This document shows, in pieces, positions 24,924-33,350 of a DNA stretch of 33,350 bases. Origin of the DNA: Actinoallomurus sp. (lineage in GTDB: Bacteria > Actinomycetota > Actinomycetes > Streptosporangiales > Streptosporangiaceae). The translations under genes were made by a program, and so were the position numbers. The notes beneath the pieces were generated by a model. It was given only the letters and a program-made list of their open reading frames with translations, did not search any database and was not told the DNA's origin. The stretch is from contig JAOPYL010000047.1 in assembly GCA_025964625.1 (NCBI GenBank), positions 1 to 33,350 of the forward strand, written 5' to 3'. How positions within the stretch are numbered: the first letter of the stretch is position 1; each line of letters starts with the position of its first letter.

Positions 24924-26348
24924 ATGTCGGACCGTGTCGTTCAACCGGCGGCGGGGCGCGGCCGTGGCGGAGCAGGCGCACAGTTCATCGACCGGGTGGT
25001 CCTGCAGGTCCAGGCCGGCAATGGAGGGAACGGCTGCGCCTCCGTGCACCGGGAGAAGTTCAAGCCCCTCGGCGGGCCGGACGGCGGCAACGGCGGACGC
25101 GGCGGTGACGTCACTCTCGAGGTCGACGTGAACACGGCCAGCCTGCTCGACTACCACAACCGCCCGCGCCGCAGGGCCACCGGCGGCAAGCAGGGGCAGG
25201 GGTCGCACAAGAACGGCGCCAACGGGGGAGACCTCCTGCTGACCGTGCCGAACGGCACGGTCGTCAAGACCCTCGCCGGAGAGGTCCTCGCCGACCTCAC
25301 GGGCGCGGGCACCCGCTTCGTCGTGGCCCAGGGCGGCCACGGAGGCCTCGGCAACGCGGCGCTCGCCTCGGCGCGGCGCAAGGCGCCCGGGTTCGCGCTG
25401 CTCGGTGAGCCCGGGGACCAGCTCGACGTCGTCCTCGAGCTGAAGACCGTCGCGGACGTCGCGCTGGTCGGATTCCCGAGCGCCGGCAAGTCGTCGCTGA
25501 TCGCGGCCCTGTCGGCGGCCAAGCCCAAGATCGCCGACTATCCGTTCACCACCCTCATCCCCAACCTTGGCGTGGTGAGCGCCGGTGACGACGTCTACAC
25601 GGTCGCCGACGTTCCCGGCCTGATCGAGGGCGCCAGCGAGGGCAAGGGGCTGGGCCTGGAGTTCCTGCGCCACATCGAGCGGGCGTCCACGCTGGTGCAC
25701 GTGCTGGATTGCGCCACGCTCGAGCCGGGGCGCGACCCGGTATCCGACTTCGACGTGATCGAGTCGGAGCTGAAGGCGTACAGCTCGCTCGGCGATCAGC
25801 CGCTGGCGGACCGGCCCCGTCTCATCGTGCTCAACAAGGTCGACGTGCCGGAGGCGCGCGACCTGGCCGAGCTCGTCCGGCCCGAGTTCGAAAAGCGCGG
25901 GCTGACGGTGTTCGAGGTCTCGGCCGCCACCCATGAGGGCCTGCGCCAGCTGAGCTTCGCGATGGGCGAGATGGTCGCCGCGCACCGGGCCGCGCTGCCG
26001 CCGGAGGAGCCCACCCGGCTCGTCATCCGGCCCGCGGCGGTCGGCGGCGCCGACTTCGAGGTGCGAAGGTTCGGCGACGGCACCTTCCTGATCACCGGGG
26101 AGAAGCCGATCCGCTGGCTGCGGCAGACCGACTTCAGCAACGACGAGGCGGTCGGGTACCTCGCCGACCGGCTGGCCCGGCTCGGGGTCGAGGCGCGTCT
26201 TGCCGAGGCGGGCGCCGAGCCCGGCGCGACCGTGCTCATCGGCACCGAGGAGGAGTCGATCGTCATCGACTGGGAGCCCGAGGGGCTCGCCGGCAGCGCC
26301 GAGGGGCTCGGCCGCCGCGGCCCCGACCGGAGGCTGGAAGGCCGTTGA
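24924..26348 (+). CDS. obg: Obg family GTPase (CgtA)
   Basis: Obg is a GTPase for 50S assembly and stress or development control. The 474-aa protein has a glycine-rich Obg fold (about residues 22-175; [25 protein letters not shown]), a G domain with G1 at residue 183 ([10 protein letters not shown]), G3 ([19 protein letters not shown]) and G4 (LNKVD), and a C-terminal OCT domain (about 345-425; [22 protein letters not shown]). A short tail follows. ATG at 24924 has GGAGGGGG about six bases upstream; the first 20 residues are an extension before the Obg fold. In Streptomyces, Obg affects the onset of aerial growth. Confidence 0.95.
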   Translation: MSDRVVQPAAGRGRGGAGAQFIDRVVLQVQAGNGGNGCASVHREKFKPLGGPDGGNGGRGGDVTLEVDVNTASLLDYHNRPRRRATGGKQGQGSHKNGANGGDLLLTVPNGTVVKTLAGEVLADLTGAGTRFVVAQGGHGGLGNAALASARRKAPGFALLGEPGDQLDVVLELKTVADVALVGFPSAGKSSLIAALSAAKPKIADYPFTTLIPNLGVVSAGDDVYTVADVPGLIEGASEGKGLGLEFLRHIERASTLVHVLDCATLEPGRDPVSDFDVIESELKAYSSLGDQPLADRPRLIVLNKVDVPEARDLAELVRPEFEKRGLTVFEVSAATHEGLRQLSFAMGEMVAAHRAALPPEEPTRLVIRPAAVGGADFEVRRFGDGTFLITGEKPIRWLRQTDFSNDEAVGYLADRLARLGVEARLAEAGAEPGATVLIGTEEESIVIDWEPEGLAGSAEGLGRRGPDRRLEGR

Positions 26349-26445
26349 TGTACGCCGTCGCCGCGTCGCCGAAGGCCGTCACCTCACGGTGCCGGATGCC
26401 TCACGGTGCCGCCGCGGCGGCACGTGCCCGAGGAAGGCGGCCCTG

Positions 26446-27588
26446 TTGCGTACGGCGATAGCGGAGGCGCGTCGCATCGTGGTGAAGGCGGGATCCTCCT
26501 CGCTGACCACGCCGGACGGGGCGATCGACGCCGCCCGCATCGACGCGCTCGTCGACGTTCTCGCCGGCCGGCGCGGCGGCGGGCGGCGCGGCGCGAAGGA
26601 CCGGGAGGTGGTGTTCGTGTCCTCGGGCGCGATCGCCGCCGGGCTCGGGCCGCTCGGCATGCCGGCCCGCCCACGCGACCTGGCCACTCAGCAGGCTGCC
26701 GCGAGCGTGGGACAGGGACTGCTCATCGCCCGCTACACGGTCTCGTTCGCGCGGCACGGCCTGCGCGTCGGGCAGGTGCTGCTCACCGCCGATGACATGA
26801 TGCGCCGCGCGAACCACCGCAACGCCCAGCGCACCCTCGAGCAGCTCCTCGCGTTCGGCATCGTGCCGATCGTCAACGAGAACGACACCGTCGCCACCGA
26901 CGAGATCCGCTTTGGCGACAACGACCGGCTCGCCGCGCTGGTGGCACACCTGATCCGCGCGGACGCGCTGATCCTGCTCTCCGACGTCGACGCGCTCTAC
27001 ACCGGCGACCCTCGGCAGCCGGGCGCCCGGCGGATCGAGCACGTCCGCGAGCCCGCCGATCTGGACGGCGTCCGGCTGGGCGCGTCCGGCCGGGTCGGCA
27101 CAGGCGGCATGGTGACCAAGGTGGAGGCGGCGCGTATCGCCGGAGTGCCGGTCGTGCTGACCAACGCGGACTCGGCCGCCCCGGCGCTGGCCGGCGAGGA
27201 CGTCGGCACGTACTTCCATCCGGCGGGCGCCCGGCCCTCGTCCAGGCGTCTCTGGCTGGCCCACGCGACGACGGGCCAGGGACGGCTGCGGCTCGACCCA
27301 GGCGCGGTGGAGGCGGTGGTGCGCCGCCGCAAGTCGCTCCTGCCGGCAGGCGTGACCGGCGTCGAGGGCGAGTTCAGCGTCGGCGATCCCGTGGACATGT
27401 GCGACGAGAGTGGCGGCCTGGTGGCGCGCGGCCTGGTCAACTACGACGCGGGGGAGATCCCCGACCTGATGGGCCGGTCGACGCGCTGGCTCGCGCGGGA
27501 GCTCGGCCCGGAGTACGAGCGCGAGATCATTCACCGCGACGACCTGGTCGTCCTGGCAACCGAGCAATCACTCATGCCGCCATCCTGA
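26446..27588 (+). CDS. proB: Glutamate 5-kinase
   Basis: ProB phosphorylates glutamate, the first and feedback-controlled step of proline synthesis. The protein has an amino acid kinase domain (RRIVVKAGSSSLT; VFVSSGAIAAGLGPLG; QQAAASVGQGLL; NENDTVATDEIRFGDNDRLAALVAHLI; LLSDVDALYTGDPR; GTGGMVTKVEAARIAG) and a C-terminal PUA domain (about residues 285-370). No ATG is usable at the start. TTG at 26446 has AGGAAGG eight bases upstream and begins right at the homology, giving 380 aa. GTG at 26389 is an alternative with 19 more residues. It lies 97 bases after obg and before proA. Confidence 0.9.
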   Translation: MRTAIAEARRIVVKAGSSSLTTPDGAIDAARIDALVDVLAGRRGGGRRGAKDREVVFVSSGAIAAGLGPLGMPARPRDLATQQAAASVGQGLLIARYTVSFARHGLRVGQVLLTADDMMRRANHRNAQRTLEQLLAFGIVPIVNENDTVATDEIRFGDNDRLAALVAHLIRADALILLSDVDALYTGDPRQPGARRIEHVREPADLDGVRLGASGRVGTGGMVTKVEAARIAGVPVVLTNADSAAPALAGEDVGTYFHPAGARPSSRRLWLAHATTGQGRLRLDPGAVEAVVRRRKSLLPAGVTGVEGEFSVGDPVDMCDESGGLVARGLVNYDAGEIPDLMGRSTRWLARELGPEYEREIIHRDDLVVLATEQSLMPPS

Positions 27589-27620
27589 CCTGCGATGATC
27601 GAGGTCAGGGCAGTGCGATC

Positions 27621-27648
27621 GGCGTAAGGCGTAAGGCGTAAGGCGTAA
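27621..27648 (+). repeat. Four perfect tandem heptamers (GGCGTAA) before proA
   Basis: GGCGTAA is repeated four times without a mismatch, directly followed by CAGGAGGAAAC, the proA ribosome binding site. The repeat is non-coding and lies in the 71-base proB-proA gap. A change in copy number would alter the leader by 7 bases per unit without affecting a protein. An imperfect inverted repeat (TGACCT...AGGTCA) overlaps the proB stop just upstream, at 27586-27607. Confidence 0.9.
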
Positions 27649-27659
27649 CAGGAGGAAAC

Positions 27660-28934
27660 GTGAGCACCCAGGAGCAGGTTCTCGACGTGGCGCGGCGGGC
27701 CAGGCAGGCGGCCGCAGAGCTCGCCCCGCTGCCGCGCCGGGTCAAGGACGCCGCGCTGCACGCCGTCGCGGACGCGCTGATCGCCCGGTCGCCGGAGATC
27801 CTTGAGGCCAACGCCGCCGACGTGGCGCGTGCCCGGGAGGGCGGCACGTCCGAGTACATGATCGACAGGCTCAGCCTGTCCGCCGACCGGGTCGCCGCCA
27901 TCGCGGCCGCCGTGCGCCACGTCGCCTCCCTGCCCGACCCGGTGGGCGAGTCGGTCCGCGGCTACACGCTGCCCAACGGACTGGAGCTCCGGCAGATCCG
28001 GGTGCCGCTCGGCGTTGTCGGGATCATCTACGAAGGCCGGCCGAACGTCACCGTCGACGCGGCCGCCCTCACGCTGAAGAGCGGCAACGCGGTGCTGCTT
28101 CGGGGTTCTTCCTCGGCGTACGACTCGAACACGGCGCTCGTCGAGGTCGTGCGGTCCGCCCTCACCGGCCTGCCCGCCGACGCCGTGCAACTCGTTCCCG
28201 GCCGCGACCGCGACTCGGTCAAGTACCTCATGCGCGCCCGCGGCCTGGTCGACGTGCTCATTCCCCGCGGCGGCGCGACACTGATCAATTCGGTGGTCGA
28301 GGAGTCCACGGTGCCGGTCATCGAGACGGGTGTCGGCAACTGCCACGTCTACGTCGACGCGGACACCGACGTGGACATGGCCGTCAAGATCCTGATCGAC
28401 GCCAAGACGGAACGGCCGTCGGTGTGCAACGCGGCCGAGACCGTGCTCGTCCATCAGGACATCGCCGGCGCATTCCTGCCGCGGGCCCTGCGGGCGTTGC
28501 GTGAGAAGGGCGTGACCGTGCACGGCGACGCGAAGGTCCGCGCGTACGCGGAGGAGGACGCCCAGGTGGCCGGCGCCGTCGTCGAGGCGACCGAGGAGGA
28601 CTGGGGCACCGAGTACCTCTCCCTCGACATCGCCGCCGCCGTCGTCGGGTCGCTGGAGGACGCCGTCGCGCACATCCGCCGGTACGGCTCCGCGCACACT
28701 GAGGCGATCGTGACGACCTCCCAGGTGGCCGCCCGGCGGTTCGTTTCCCTCGTCGACTCGGCCGCGGTCATGGTCAACGCCTCGACCCGGTTCACCGACG
28801 GCGAGGAGTTCGGGTTCGGAGCGGAGATCGGCATCTCCACGCAGAAGCTGCATGCCCGCGGGCCGATGGGCCTCACCGAGCTCACCTCCACGAAGTACGT
28901 GGTGACCGGCGAAGGCCAGCTGAAGAACGCCTGA
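27660..28934 (+). CDS. proA: Gamma-glutamyl phosphate reductase
   Basis: ProA reduces glutamyl phosphate with NADPH to glutamate semialdehyde, the second proline step. The 424-aa aldehyde dehydrogenase-fold protein shows [70 protein letters not shown] and catalytic C256 in RPSVCNAAE, ending with [29 protein letters not shown] at 27660 has GGAGG at 27651-27655. It follows proB after 71 bases and is probably on the same transcript. Synthesis of proline, a compatible solute, may be of interest given the osmotic-type signalling genes at the left end, but no direct link is visible. Confidence 0.96.
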   Translation: MSTQEQVLDVARRARQAAAELAPLPRRVKDAALHAVADALIARSPEILEANAADVARAREGGTSEYMIDRLSLSADRVAAIAAAVRHVASLPDPVGESVRGYTLPNGLELRQIRVPLGVVGIIYEGRPNVTVDAAALTLKSGNAVLLRGSSSAYDSNTALVEVVRSALTGLPADAVQLVPGRDRDSVKYLMRARGLVDVLIPRGGATLINSVVEESTVPVIETGVGNCHVYVDADTDVDMAVKILIDAKTERPSVCNAAETVLVHQDIAGAFLPRALRALREKGVTVHGDAKVRAYAEEDAQVAGAVVEATEEDWGTEYLSLDIAAAVVGSLEDAVAHIRRYGSAHTEAIVTTSQVAARRFVSLVDSAAVMVNASTRFTDGEEFGFGAEIGISTQKLHARGPMGLTELTSTKYVVTGEGQLKNA

Positions 28935-28943
28935 ACCGGTGCG

Positions 28944-28973
28944 GCCCCGACGGCGCACGTACGCCGTCGGGGC
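28944..28973. terminator. Bidirectional terminator hairpin between proA and the GH3 gene
   Basis: A perfect 12-bp inverted repeat (GCCCCGACGGCG, 6-base loop, CGCCGTCGGGGC) lies nine bases after the proA stop, in the gap before the convergent GH3 gene. There is no U-tract in either direction. Its position and symmetry suit termination of both genes. Confidence 0.7.
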
Positions 28974-29035
28974 GCCCCCCGTCTCCCGGCGGAGGAGGGT
29001 TACACCGGTGGTCGGTCGGATCGGCCGGCTGTGGG

Positions 29036-31279
29036 TCAGTGGACGGTGAGGTCCGCGGACTTGCCGCCGGCGACGATCTTGTACAGGCCGGGGATCACCG
29101 CCTGGGTCCCGGAACCGTTGATGTCGCCCTGCGTCACGGCGAGCCGGGACAGCGGGAAGGACAGGGACACCGTCGTGGACTGGCCGGCCTTCAGCGGCAC
29201 CCGCGTGTAGGCGACGAGCCGGTTCGGCGGGACCAGGATCTGGCTGACCGGCTGCTGGGCGAAGACCGGCACCACCATGTCGCCGTCCTTGGAACCGGTG
29301 TTGGCGACCTTCACCGACACCTTCACCGTATGGCTGCCCGAGACCGCCAGGTCCTGCACCGCGTACGTGGTGTACGACAGGCCCGCGCCGAAGCCGAACA
29401 GCGGGTCGTAGTTGGAGCTCGCGCCGCCGTTCGTGCCCGGCAGCTGCTGGTAGAACATCGGCTCGTCGCCGGTGTTCTTGGGCCACGACACCGGAAGACG
29501 GCCGCTCGGGTTCGCCTTGCCGAACAGGATGTTCGCGACCGCCGTGCCGCCCTCGCTGCCGGGCAGCCAGGACATGAGCAGCTGCTTGGCGTCGGCGGCC
29601 TTGCCGAGCGCGAGGGGGCGTCCGGCGACGACCACCACGATGACCGGCTTGCCGGTGGCCTGCAGGTTGGCGACCAGGTCCTGCTGGTCGGCGGCGAGTT
29701 CGGGCTGCTCGTTGTCGTTCAGGCCCTCGGCGCCGGGCTTCTCGCCCACGACCACGATCGCCGCGTCGGCGCCCTTGGTCTGGTCGACGGCGTCACTGGG
29801 ATTGGTGACCAGCTTCGCGTGGTCGCCGATGACGTTCTTGATGCCCTGGTAGATGGTTACGCCCGGGTCGTTGACGCCGGCCGGGATGCCCTGCCACTGG
29901 ATGGTCCAGCCGCCGTCCTGGTTCGGGATCGAGTCGGCGCTGGGGCCGGTCACGACGACCTTGCCGAGGCCGGTCGACAGCGGCAGCACGTTGCCGTCGT
30001 TCTTGAGCAGCGTCTGGGACTCGGTGGCCGCCTTGACCGCGAGGTCCTTGTCGGCGCCCAGCACGGTGGCGTCGGCCTTGGACGCGTCCACGTACGGGTG
30101 GTCGAACAGGCCGAGCTTGAACTTCAGGGTCAGGATGCGGGAGGTGGCCTCGTCGATGCGCCGCTGGGAGACCTTGTGGCTCTTGACGTCGTCCAGCAGA
30201 CCCTGCACGTACCCGTCGACGCTGCCCGGCGGAAGCATCGCCATGTCCACGCCGGCGTTGACCGCGATGGCTGCGGCACCGGCGTAGCTGTCGGTGAGGT
30301 GGTAGGCGGTCTGCAGGCTCTTCACGTCGTCCCAGTCGCTGACGACGACGCCCTTGAAGCCCCACTGGCCGCGCAGGAGGTCGGTGAGCAGGTAGTGCGA
30401 GGCGTGCGCCGGGATCCCGTTGACGGAACCGGAGTTGACCATGAGCGTGTCCGAGCCCGCGTCGACCGCGGCCTTGTAGGCCGGCAGGAACGTGTCCTGG
30501 AAGTAGCGCGGGTCCAGGTGGGCCTCGGTGCGGTCGTGGCCCGCGAACGGCTGTGAGTAGCCGCCGAAGTGCTTCACCGTGGCGCTGACCTGGCCGCTCT
30601 TCTGCAGTCCCTGGATGTTGGAGGCGCCGAGCGAGCCGGCCAGGTACGGGTCCTCGGAGTAGGTCTCGTAGTAGCGGCCCCAGCGGGTGTCACGGGAGAT
30701 GTCCTCGACCGGCGCGAAGTCCCACTGCGGGCCGGTCGCCTTCACAGCCTTGGCGGTGGACTCGCCCATGGCCTCGGAGACCTGGGGGTCCCAGGTCGCG
30801 CCGACCCCGATCTGCTGGGGGAACTTGGTCGCGCCGAGCACGTTGTTGTGGCCGTGTACGGCGTCGACGCCATAGACGATCGGAATGTGCAGCCGCGAGT
30901 GGTCGATCGCGTACTTCTGCACGGCGTTGACCATGTCGGCCCAGTCCTTGGGCGTGTTGGCCGGCGGGGTCTCGCCGCCGCCGGACAGCACCGAGCCGGC
31001 CTTCAGGTCGACGAGAACATGCTTCATGCACGACTCGGTGAGGGCGCCGCCCGACCATTGGCAGTCGCCCTGCATGTTCACCACGGCGGGCTGGGTCATC
31101 TGCCCGACCTTCTCTTCGAGCGTCATGCGCTTGAGCAGGTCGGACACCCGGGCGGGGGTGGAGGCGTTCGGGTCGAGGTAACGGGACTGCGCACTCGCGC
31201 CGGTGGCGCTCAGCGCCAGGCCCGACACGGTGAGGGTGACGGCCAGCCCGATGCGGGTGGCCCTGGTCCTCAGTCTCAT
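29036..31279 (-). CDS. Secreted glycoside hydrolase family 3 (beta-glucosidase-type)
   Basis: This 747-aa exported enzyme probably removes terminal beta-linked glucose or xylose from oligosaccharides. Residues 1-30 form a signal peptide (RLRTRATR, hydrophobic core, ATGASA) with likely cleavage after A30. No lipobox cysteine is seen. The N-terminal GH3 barrel (about 35-370) includes HIPIVYGVDAVHGHNNV, KHFGGYS and the nucleophile D315 in VVSDWDDV. The second alpha/beta domain (about 410-610; LLKNDGNVLPL, VVVGEKPGAEGLND) carries the likely acid/base region. A fibronectin III-like domain (about 650-747) follows. ATG at 31279 has CTGGAG eight bases upstream. A ROK-family regulator gene lies directly upstream on the same strand. 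Substrate specificity cannot be told from the sequence; cello-oligosaccharides are a reasonable guess. Confidence 0.93.
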   Translation of the reverse strand: MRLRTRATRIGLAVTLTVSGLALSATGASAQSRYLDPNASTPARVSDLLKRMTLEEKVGQMTQPAVVNMQGDCQWSGGALTESCMKHVLVDLKAGSVLSGGGETPPANTPKDWADMVNAVQKYAIDHSRLHIPIVYGVDAVHGHNNVLGATKFPQQIGVGATWDPQVSEAMGESTAKAVKATGPQWDFAPVEDISRDTRWGRYYETYSEDPYLAGSLGASNIQGLQKSGQVSATVKHFGGYSQPFAGHDRTEAHLDPRYFQDTFLPAYKAAVDAGSDTLMVNSGSVNGIPAHASHYLLTDLLRGQWGFKGVVVSDWDDVKSLQTAYHLTDSYAGAAAIAVNAGVDMAMLPPGSVDGYVQGLLDDVKSHKVSQRRIDEATSRILTLKFKLGLFDHPYVDASKADATVLGADKDLAVKAATESQTLLKNDGNVLPLSTGLGKVVVTGPSADSIPNQDGGWTIQWQGIPAGVNDPGVTIYQGIKNVIGDHAKLVTNPSDAVDQTKGADAAIVVVGEKPGAEGLNDNEQPELAADQQDLVANLQATGKPVIVVVVAGRPLALGKAADAKQLLMSWLPGSEGGTAVANILFGKANPSGRLPVSWPKNTGDEPMFYQQLPGTNGGASSNYDPLFGFGAGLSYTTYAVQDLAVSGSHTVKVSVKVANTGSKDGDMVVPVFAQQPVSQILVPPNRLVAYTRVPLKAGQSTTVSLSFPLSRLAVTQGDINGSGTQAVIPGLYKIVAGGKSADLTVH

Positions 31280-31382
31280 GACACATGCTCCAGGCGGGAT
31301 CAGGAAGGACGAGGCCCTGTGATCAAATGCCCAACCTGGGGATTAAATCAAGATATGAACGCAGAACTGGCCACAGTCTGCC

Positions 31383-31397
31383 AACTTGTTCAGGAAC
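31383..31397 (-). promoter_or_regulatory. Candidate regulator site upstream of the GH3 gene
   Basis: Plus-strand AACTTGTTCAGGAAC contains ACTTGTT and an imperfect palindrome GTTC-AG-GAAC. ACTTGTT and GTTC/GAAC half-sites also occur in the ROK gene's own promoter region. The site lies about 105 bases before the GH3 start, at the end of the ROK gene. The 117-base gap also holds a short GATT-A-AATC palindrome at 31341-31349. I could not define -35/-10 boxes there. Confidence 0.4.
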
Positions 31398-32551
31398 TAA
31401 ACGATCTCCCATGCCTGCAGGACGAGCGCCAGGGCACCGAGCACCTCCGCCCGGTCGCCGAGCACCCCGGGCACGATCGACACCAGGGCGGCGGCGCTGG
31501 AGATGGCCGAGCGTCCCACCGCCTCGGCCATCGGCTCCAGCAGCAGCCCGCCGGCCCGGCTCAGGTCGCCGCCGACCACCACCCGCCGCGGGTTGAGCAG
31601 GTTGCACAGGCTGGCCACGCCGGCGCCGACGTAACGCCCGGCGTCGCTGACCGCGCGGCGGCAGGGAGCGTCACCGGACTGGGCCAGCTCGACGATCCGC
31701 GCCGTCGTGAGCCCGTCACCGTGGGCGGGACGCAGCAGCTCGGCGAGATAGCGGCCGCCGGCGTAGGTCTCGAGGCACCCCCGGTTGCCGCACCGGCACA
31801 TCGGCCCGTTCTCGTTCAGCGTCAGGTGTCCGATCTCACCCGCGGTGCCGCCCGGGCCGTGATAGACACGGCCGCCGATCACGATGCCCGCGCCCACCCC
31901 TGAGCTGATCTTGATGTACGCGGCGTCGGTGTGACCGCGCGCCGCGCCCCACGTCATCTCCGCCAGCGCGCCGAGGTTCGCGTCGTTGTCGACGTGCACC
32001 GGCCGACCGAGGCGGCGCCGGGCCTCGTCGGCGGCGTGGATGCCGGCCCAGCCGGGCAGAATCGTGCTCGATCCGAGTGTGCCGGTCGCCGCGTCCACCG
32101 GGCCGGGCACGCCCAGCCCGATCCCCAGGACGTCCGCGCGGGTCGCGTCCGCCGACGCCAGCAGCTCGTCCATCAGGCGCTCGGCGGCGGCCAGGCCGTC
32201 GGCCGCCGACGCGCCCACGTCCAGCGGCATCGCCTGTTCGGCGACCACCTCCCGGGCGAGGTTGCCGATCGCCACGCGCAGGTGGGAGTGGCCGAAGTCG
32301 ACCCCCACGGCGAGCCCGGCACCGGGTGCCAGGGACACCGCGCGCGCCCGGTGTCCCCCGGCAGTGGTGGCCGTCACGACGAGCACGCCGCCCGCGGCCA
32401 GCTCCCGCACGATGTTGGACACGGTCGCGCGGGAGAGCCCGGTGCTGCGAGCGATGTCGGCCTGCGTCGGGGCCCCCGCGTCGCGGACCGCCTGGATCAC
32501 CCGCCGCTGGTTCGCCTCACGTAGGGACGTCTGCGAGCCTGGCGTCGACAT
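31397..32551 (-). CDS. ROK-family transcriptional regulator
   Basis: This 384-aa sugar-responsive repressor-type protein has an N-terminal winged helix-turn-helix (about residues 8-70; [35 protein letters not shown]). A ROK kinase-fold domain follows, with the phosphate loop [16 protein letters not shown], the [14 protein letters not shown] segment and the zinc motif [10 protein letters not shown]. NagC, XylR and Mlc belong to this family and bind a sugar or a partner. The start ATG at 32551 is chosen because GGGGGGA sits four bases upstream; an upstream in-frame start at 32584 would overlap the inverted repeat at 32576-32590. It precedes the GH3 gene by 117 bases and probably controls it and itself. 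The ligand is unknown; a xylose- or glucose-type sugar is possible. Confidence 0.9.
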   Translation of the reverse strand: MSTPGSQTSLREANQRRVIQAVRDAGAPTQADIARSTGLSRATVSNIVRELAAGGVLVVTATTAGGHRARAVSLAPGAGLAVGVDFGHSHLRVAIGNLAREVVAEQAMPLDVGASAADGLAAAERLMDELLASADATRADVLGIGLGVPGPVDAATGTLGSSTILPGWAGIHAADEARRRLGRPVHVDNDANLGALAEMTWGAARGHTDAAYIKISSGVGAGIVIGGRVYHGPGGTAGEIGHLTLNENGPMCRCGNRGCLETYAGGRYLAELLRPAHGDGLTTARIVELAQSGDAPCRRAVSDAGRYVGAGVASLCNLLNPRRVVVGGDLSRAGGLLLEPMAEAVGRSAISSAAALVSIVPGVLGDRAEVLGALALVLQAWEIV

Positions 32552-32575
32552 GGATCCCCCCAGCGCGATCACCGC

Positions 32576-32590
32576 GTTCAACAAGTGAAC
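32576..32590 (-). promoter_or_regulatory. Inverted repeat, candidate autoregulatory operator of the ROK gene
   Basis: GTTCA-ACAAG-TGAAC is a perfect 5-bp inverted repeat with a 5-base centre, 25 bases before the ROK start and three bases downstream of the likely -10. Its minus strand reads GTTCACTTGTTGAAC and shares ACTTGTT with the site near the GH3 gene. A protein bound here would block transcription initiation. Confidence 0.5.
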
Positions 32591-32593
32591 CCT

Positions 32594-32621
32594 AGGTTAG
32601 GTGCTCGCTCTGAGGTGTCAC
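32594..32621 (-). promoter_or_regulatory. Candidate promoter of the ROK regulator gene
   Basis: On the minus strand GTGACA (32616-32621) and TAACCT (32594-32599) form a -35/-10 pair with a 16-base spacer. The start point should fall at about 32587, inside the inverted repeat at 32576-32590. Confidence 0.45.
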
Positions 32622-32682
32622 GCCCATGATCTTTGTGGAGTCTGTTTCCGCCGGGTCTCGCTTTTGGATATCGGCGCACGCT

Positions 32683-33333
32683 TCAGAGGCGGCGCCTCCT
32701 GGCCTCCAGCTCGGCTCGCTTGCGCTTCACCTCTTCGAGCACGGCCTGCGGGTCGGCCGCGACGCGTTCGGCGAACTCGCGGTCCCGCTGGATCTGGGCC
32801 TGCACCTCGTCCGGCTCAGGAGGCATCCCGTCATAGCTCTGCTGGACACTTGACGAGCTTTCTTCGACCTCTGACGGTTCGCCGGACCGGCCGTGTGCGG
32901 GCTTGGTGACCTCGATGTCGAAGATCCACCGCAGGTGCATCCCCACGCGGGCGCGGACGAGGTCTCCCTCGGAGAGGTTGTTACGGTCCTTGAGCGGTGC
33001 CCGGTAGATCCGTTCGTTCCCGTCGTCGTCCGCGATCGTGATTCGGTACTCGTCCCGTCTGGACCCGTGGGTATCGATGCCCTTGATCCAGAGACGCTTG
33101 CAGTCGGTCACGCGTCCGTTGATCTCGTAGTGACGTTTCAGGTCCGCACCCGCCATACGCCCGAGTACGACACTTGTCACCAGAACGACGAGGCTGATGG
33201 CGATGAGCCAGCCGAAGCCTTCCGCTTTGCCGAGAACACCGATCAACCCGATGACGCCGAGGCAGAACGAGCCGGCCCCCATCATCCGCCAGAAGTTGAA
33301 ATACTGGCGGGGAGTACATTCCTGGGTACCCAT
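32683..33333 (-). CDS. Hypothetical two-helix membrane protein with cytoplasmic beta-rich domain, start uncertain
   Basis: I do not recognise this protein. With the ATG at 33333 it has 216 aa. Two membrane segments lie at about residues 16-35 (MMGAGSFCLGVIGLIGVLG) and 40-60 (FGWLIAISLVVLVTSVVLG). A beta-rich region follows (about 70-140; YEINGRVTDCKRLWIKG, RDEYRITIADDDGNERIYRAPL, LRWIFDIEVTKP), loosely like DUF3592-type domains. After an acidic Ser/Glu linker, a charged helix rich in R, E and A ends the protein (EVKRKRAELEARRRRL). GGGTGA lies eight bases before this ATG. A GTG at 33345 is also possible, and the frame is open to the window edge, so the gene may begin outside. Nothing nearby suggests a function. 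Confidence 0.6.
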   Translation of the reverse strand: MGTQECTPRQYFNFWRMMGAGSFCLGVIGLIGVLGKAEGFGWLIAISLVVLVTSVVLGRMAGADLKRHYEINGRVTDCKRLWIKGIDTHGSRRDEYRITIADDDGNERIYRAPLKDRNNLSEGDLVRARVGMHLRWIFDIEVTKPAHGRSGEPSEVEESSSSVQQSYDGMPPEPDEVQAQIQRDREFAERVAADPQAVLEEVKRKRAELEARRRRL

Positions 33334-33350
33334 CTTGACGATCACCCATA

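Noticed and set aside
27586-27607. Inverted repeat TGACCT...AGGTCA over the proB stop as terminator
   Set aside because: The stem is only six pairs and no U-tract follows; it is more likely chance or a weak operator, and proBA is expected to be one transcript.

Overview
The window is high-GC actinobacterial chromosome. The combination of mreBCD-PBP2-rodA, ndk, folC with a DUF4233 gene, an RNase E/G with long disordered arms, rplU-rpmA-obg and proBA is the familiar core block of Streptomyces-like and Streptosporangiales-like actinomycetes. GTG and TTG starts, G+C-rich third codon positions and hairpins without U-tracts agree. I cannot name a genus. I see no mobile element, CRISPR array or tRNA.

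Layout. 1-92: 3' end of a 5S rRNA and its terminator, so an rRNA operon ends here. 198-6914: a signalling locus resembling osaA/osaB/osaC of Streptomyces. It has a soluble hybrid histidine kinase with seven HAMP-like units, a response regulator without an output domain, and a divergent RsbW-like/GAF/PP2C phosphatase. 6972-8204: a FolC-like ligase paralogue on the minus strand, facing away from canonical folC (8373-9731), which is followed by a DUF4233 membrane gene and a 14-segment MFS-type transporter. 11798-12261: ndk with a strong terminator. 12398-18283: the elongasome operon mreB-mreC-mreD-PBP2-rodA. 18423-24034: a radical SAM protein (TIGR03960-like), its DUF2344 partner (TIGR03936-like) and RNase E/G. 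24249-28934: rplU, rpmA, obg, proB and proA. 29036-32551: a secreted GH3 beta-glucosidase and an upstream ROK-family regulator, both on the minus strand. 32683 to the right edge: a hypothetical two-helix membrane protein, possibly cut by the window edge.

How the genes work together. Most of the plus-strand genes from 8.4 to 28.9 kb serve growth: one-carbon cofactor polyglutamylation, nucleotide balance, lateral wall or spore wall synthesis, RNA decay, ribosome assembly and proline synthesis. Proline synthesis beside an osmotic-type signalling locus is suggestive but unproven. The flanks are accessory: stress signalling on the left and carbohydrate uptake with its sugar-responsive repressor on the right.

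The best candidates for undescribed biology are the FolC-like paralogue, which lacks the usual C-terminal DGAHNP residues; the radical SAM/DUF2344/RNase E trio, where the radical SAM protein ends in a four-cysteine cluster; and a shared ACTTGTT/GTTC-GAAC motif before the ROK and GH3 genes. Four perfect heptamers directly before the proA ribosome binding site also deserve attention. Function calls rest on motif reading only; no database search was possible.
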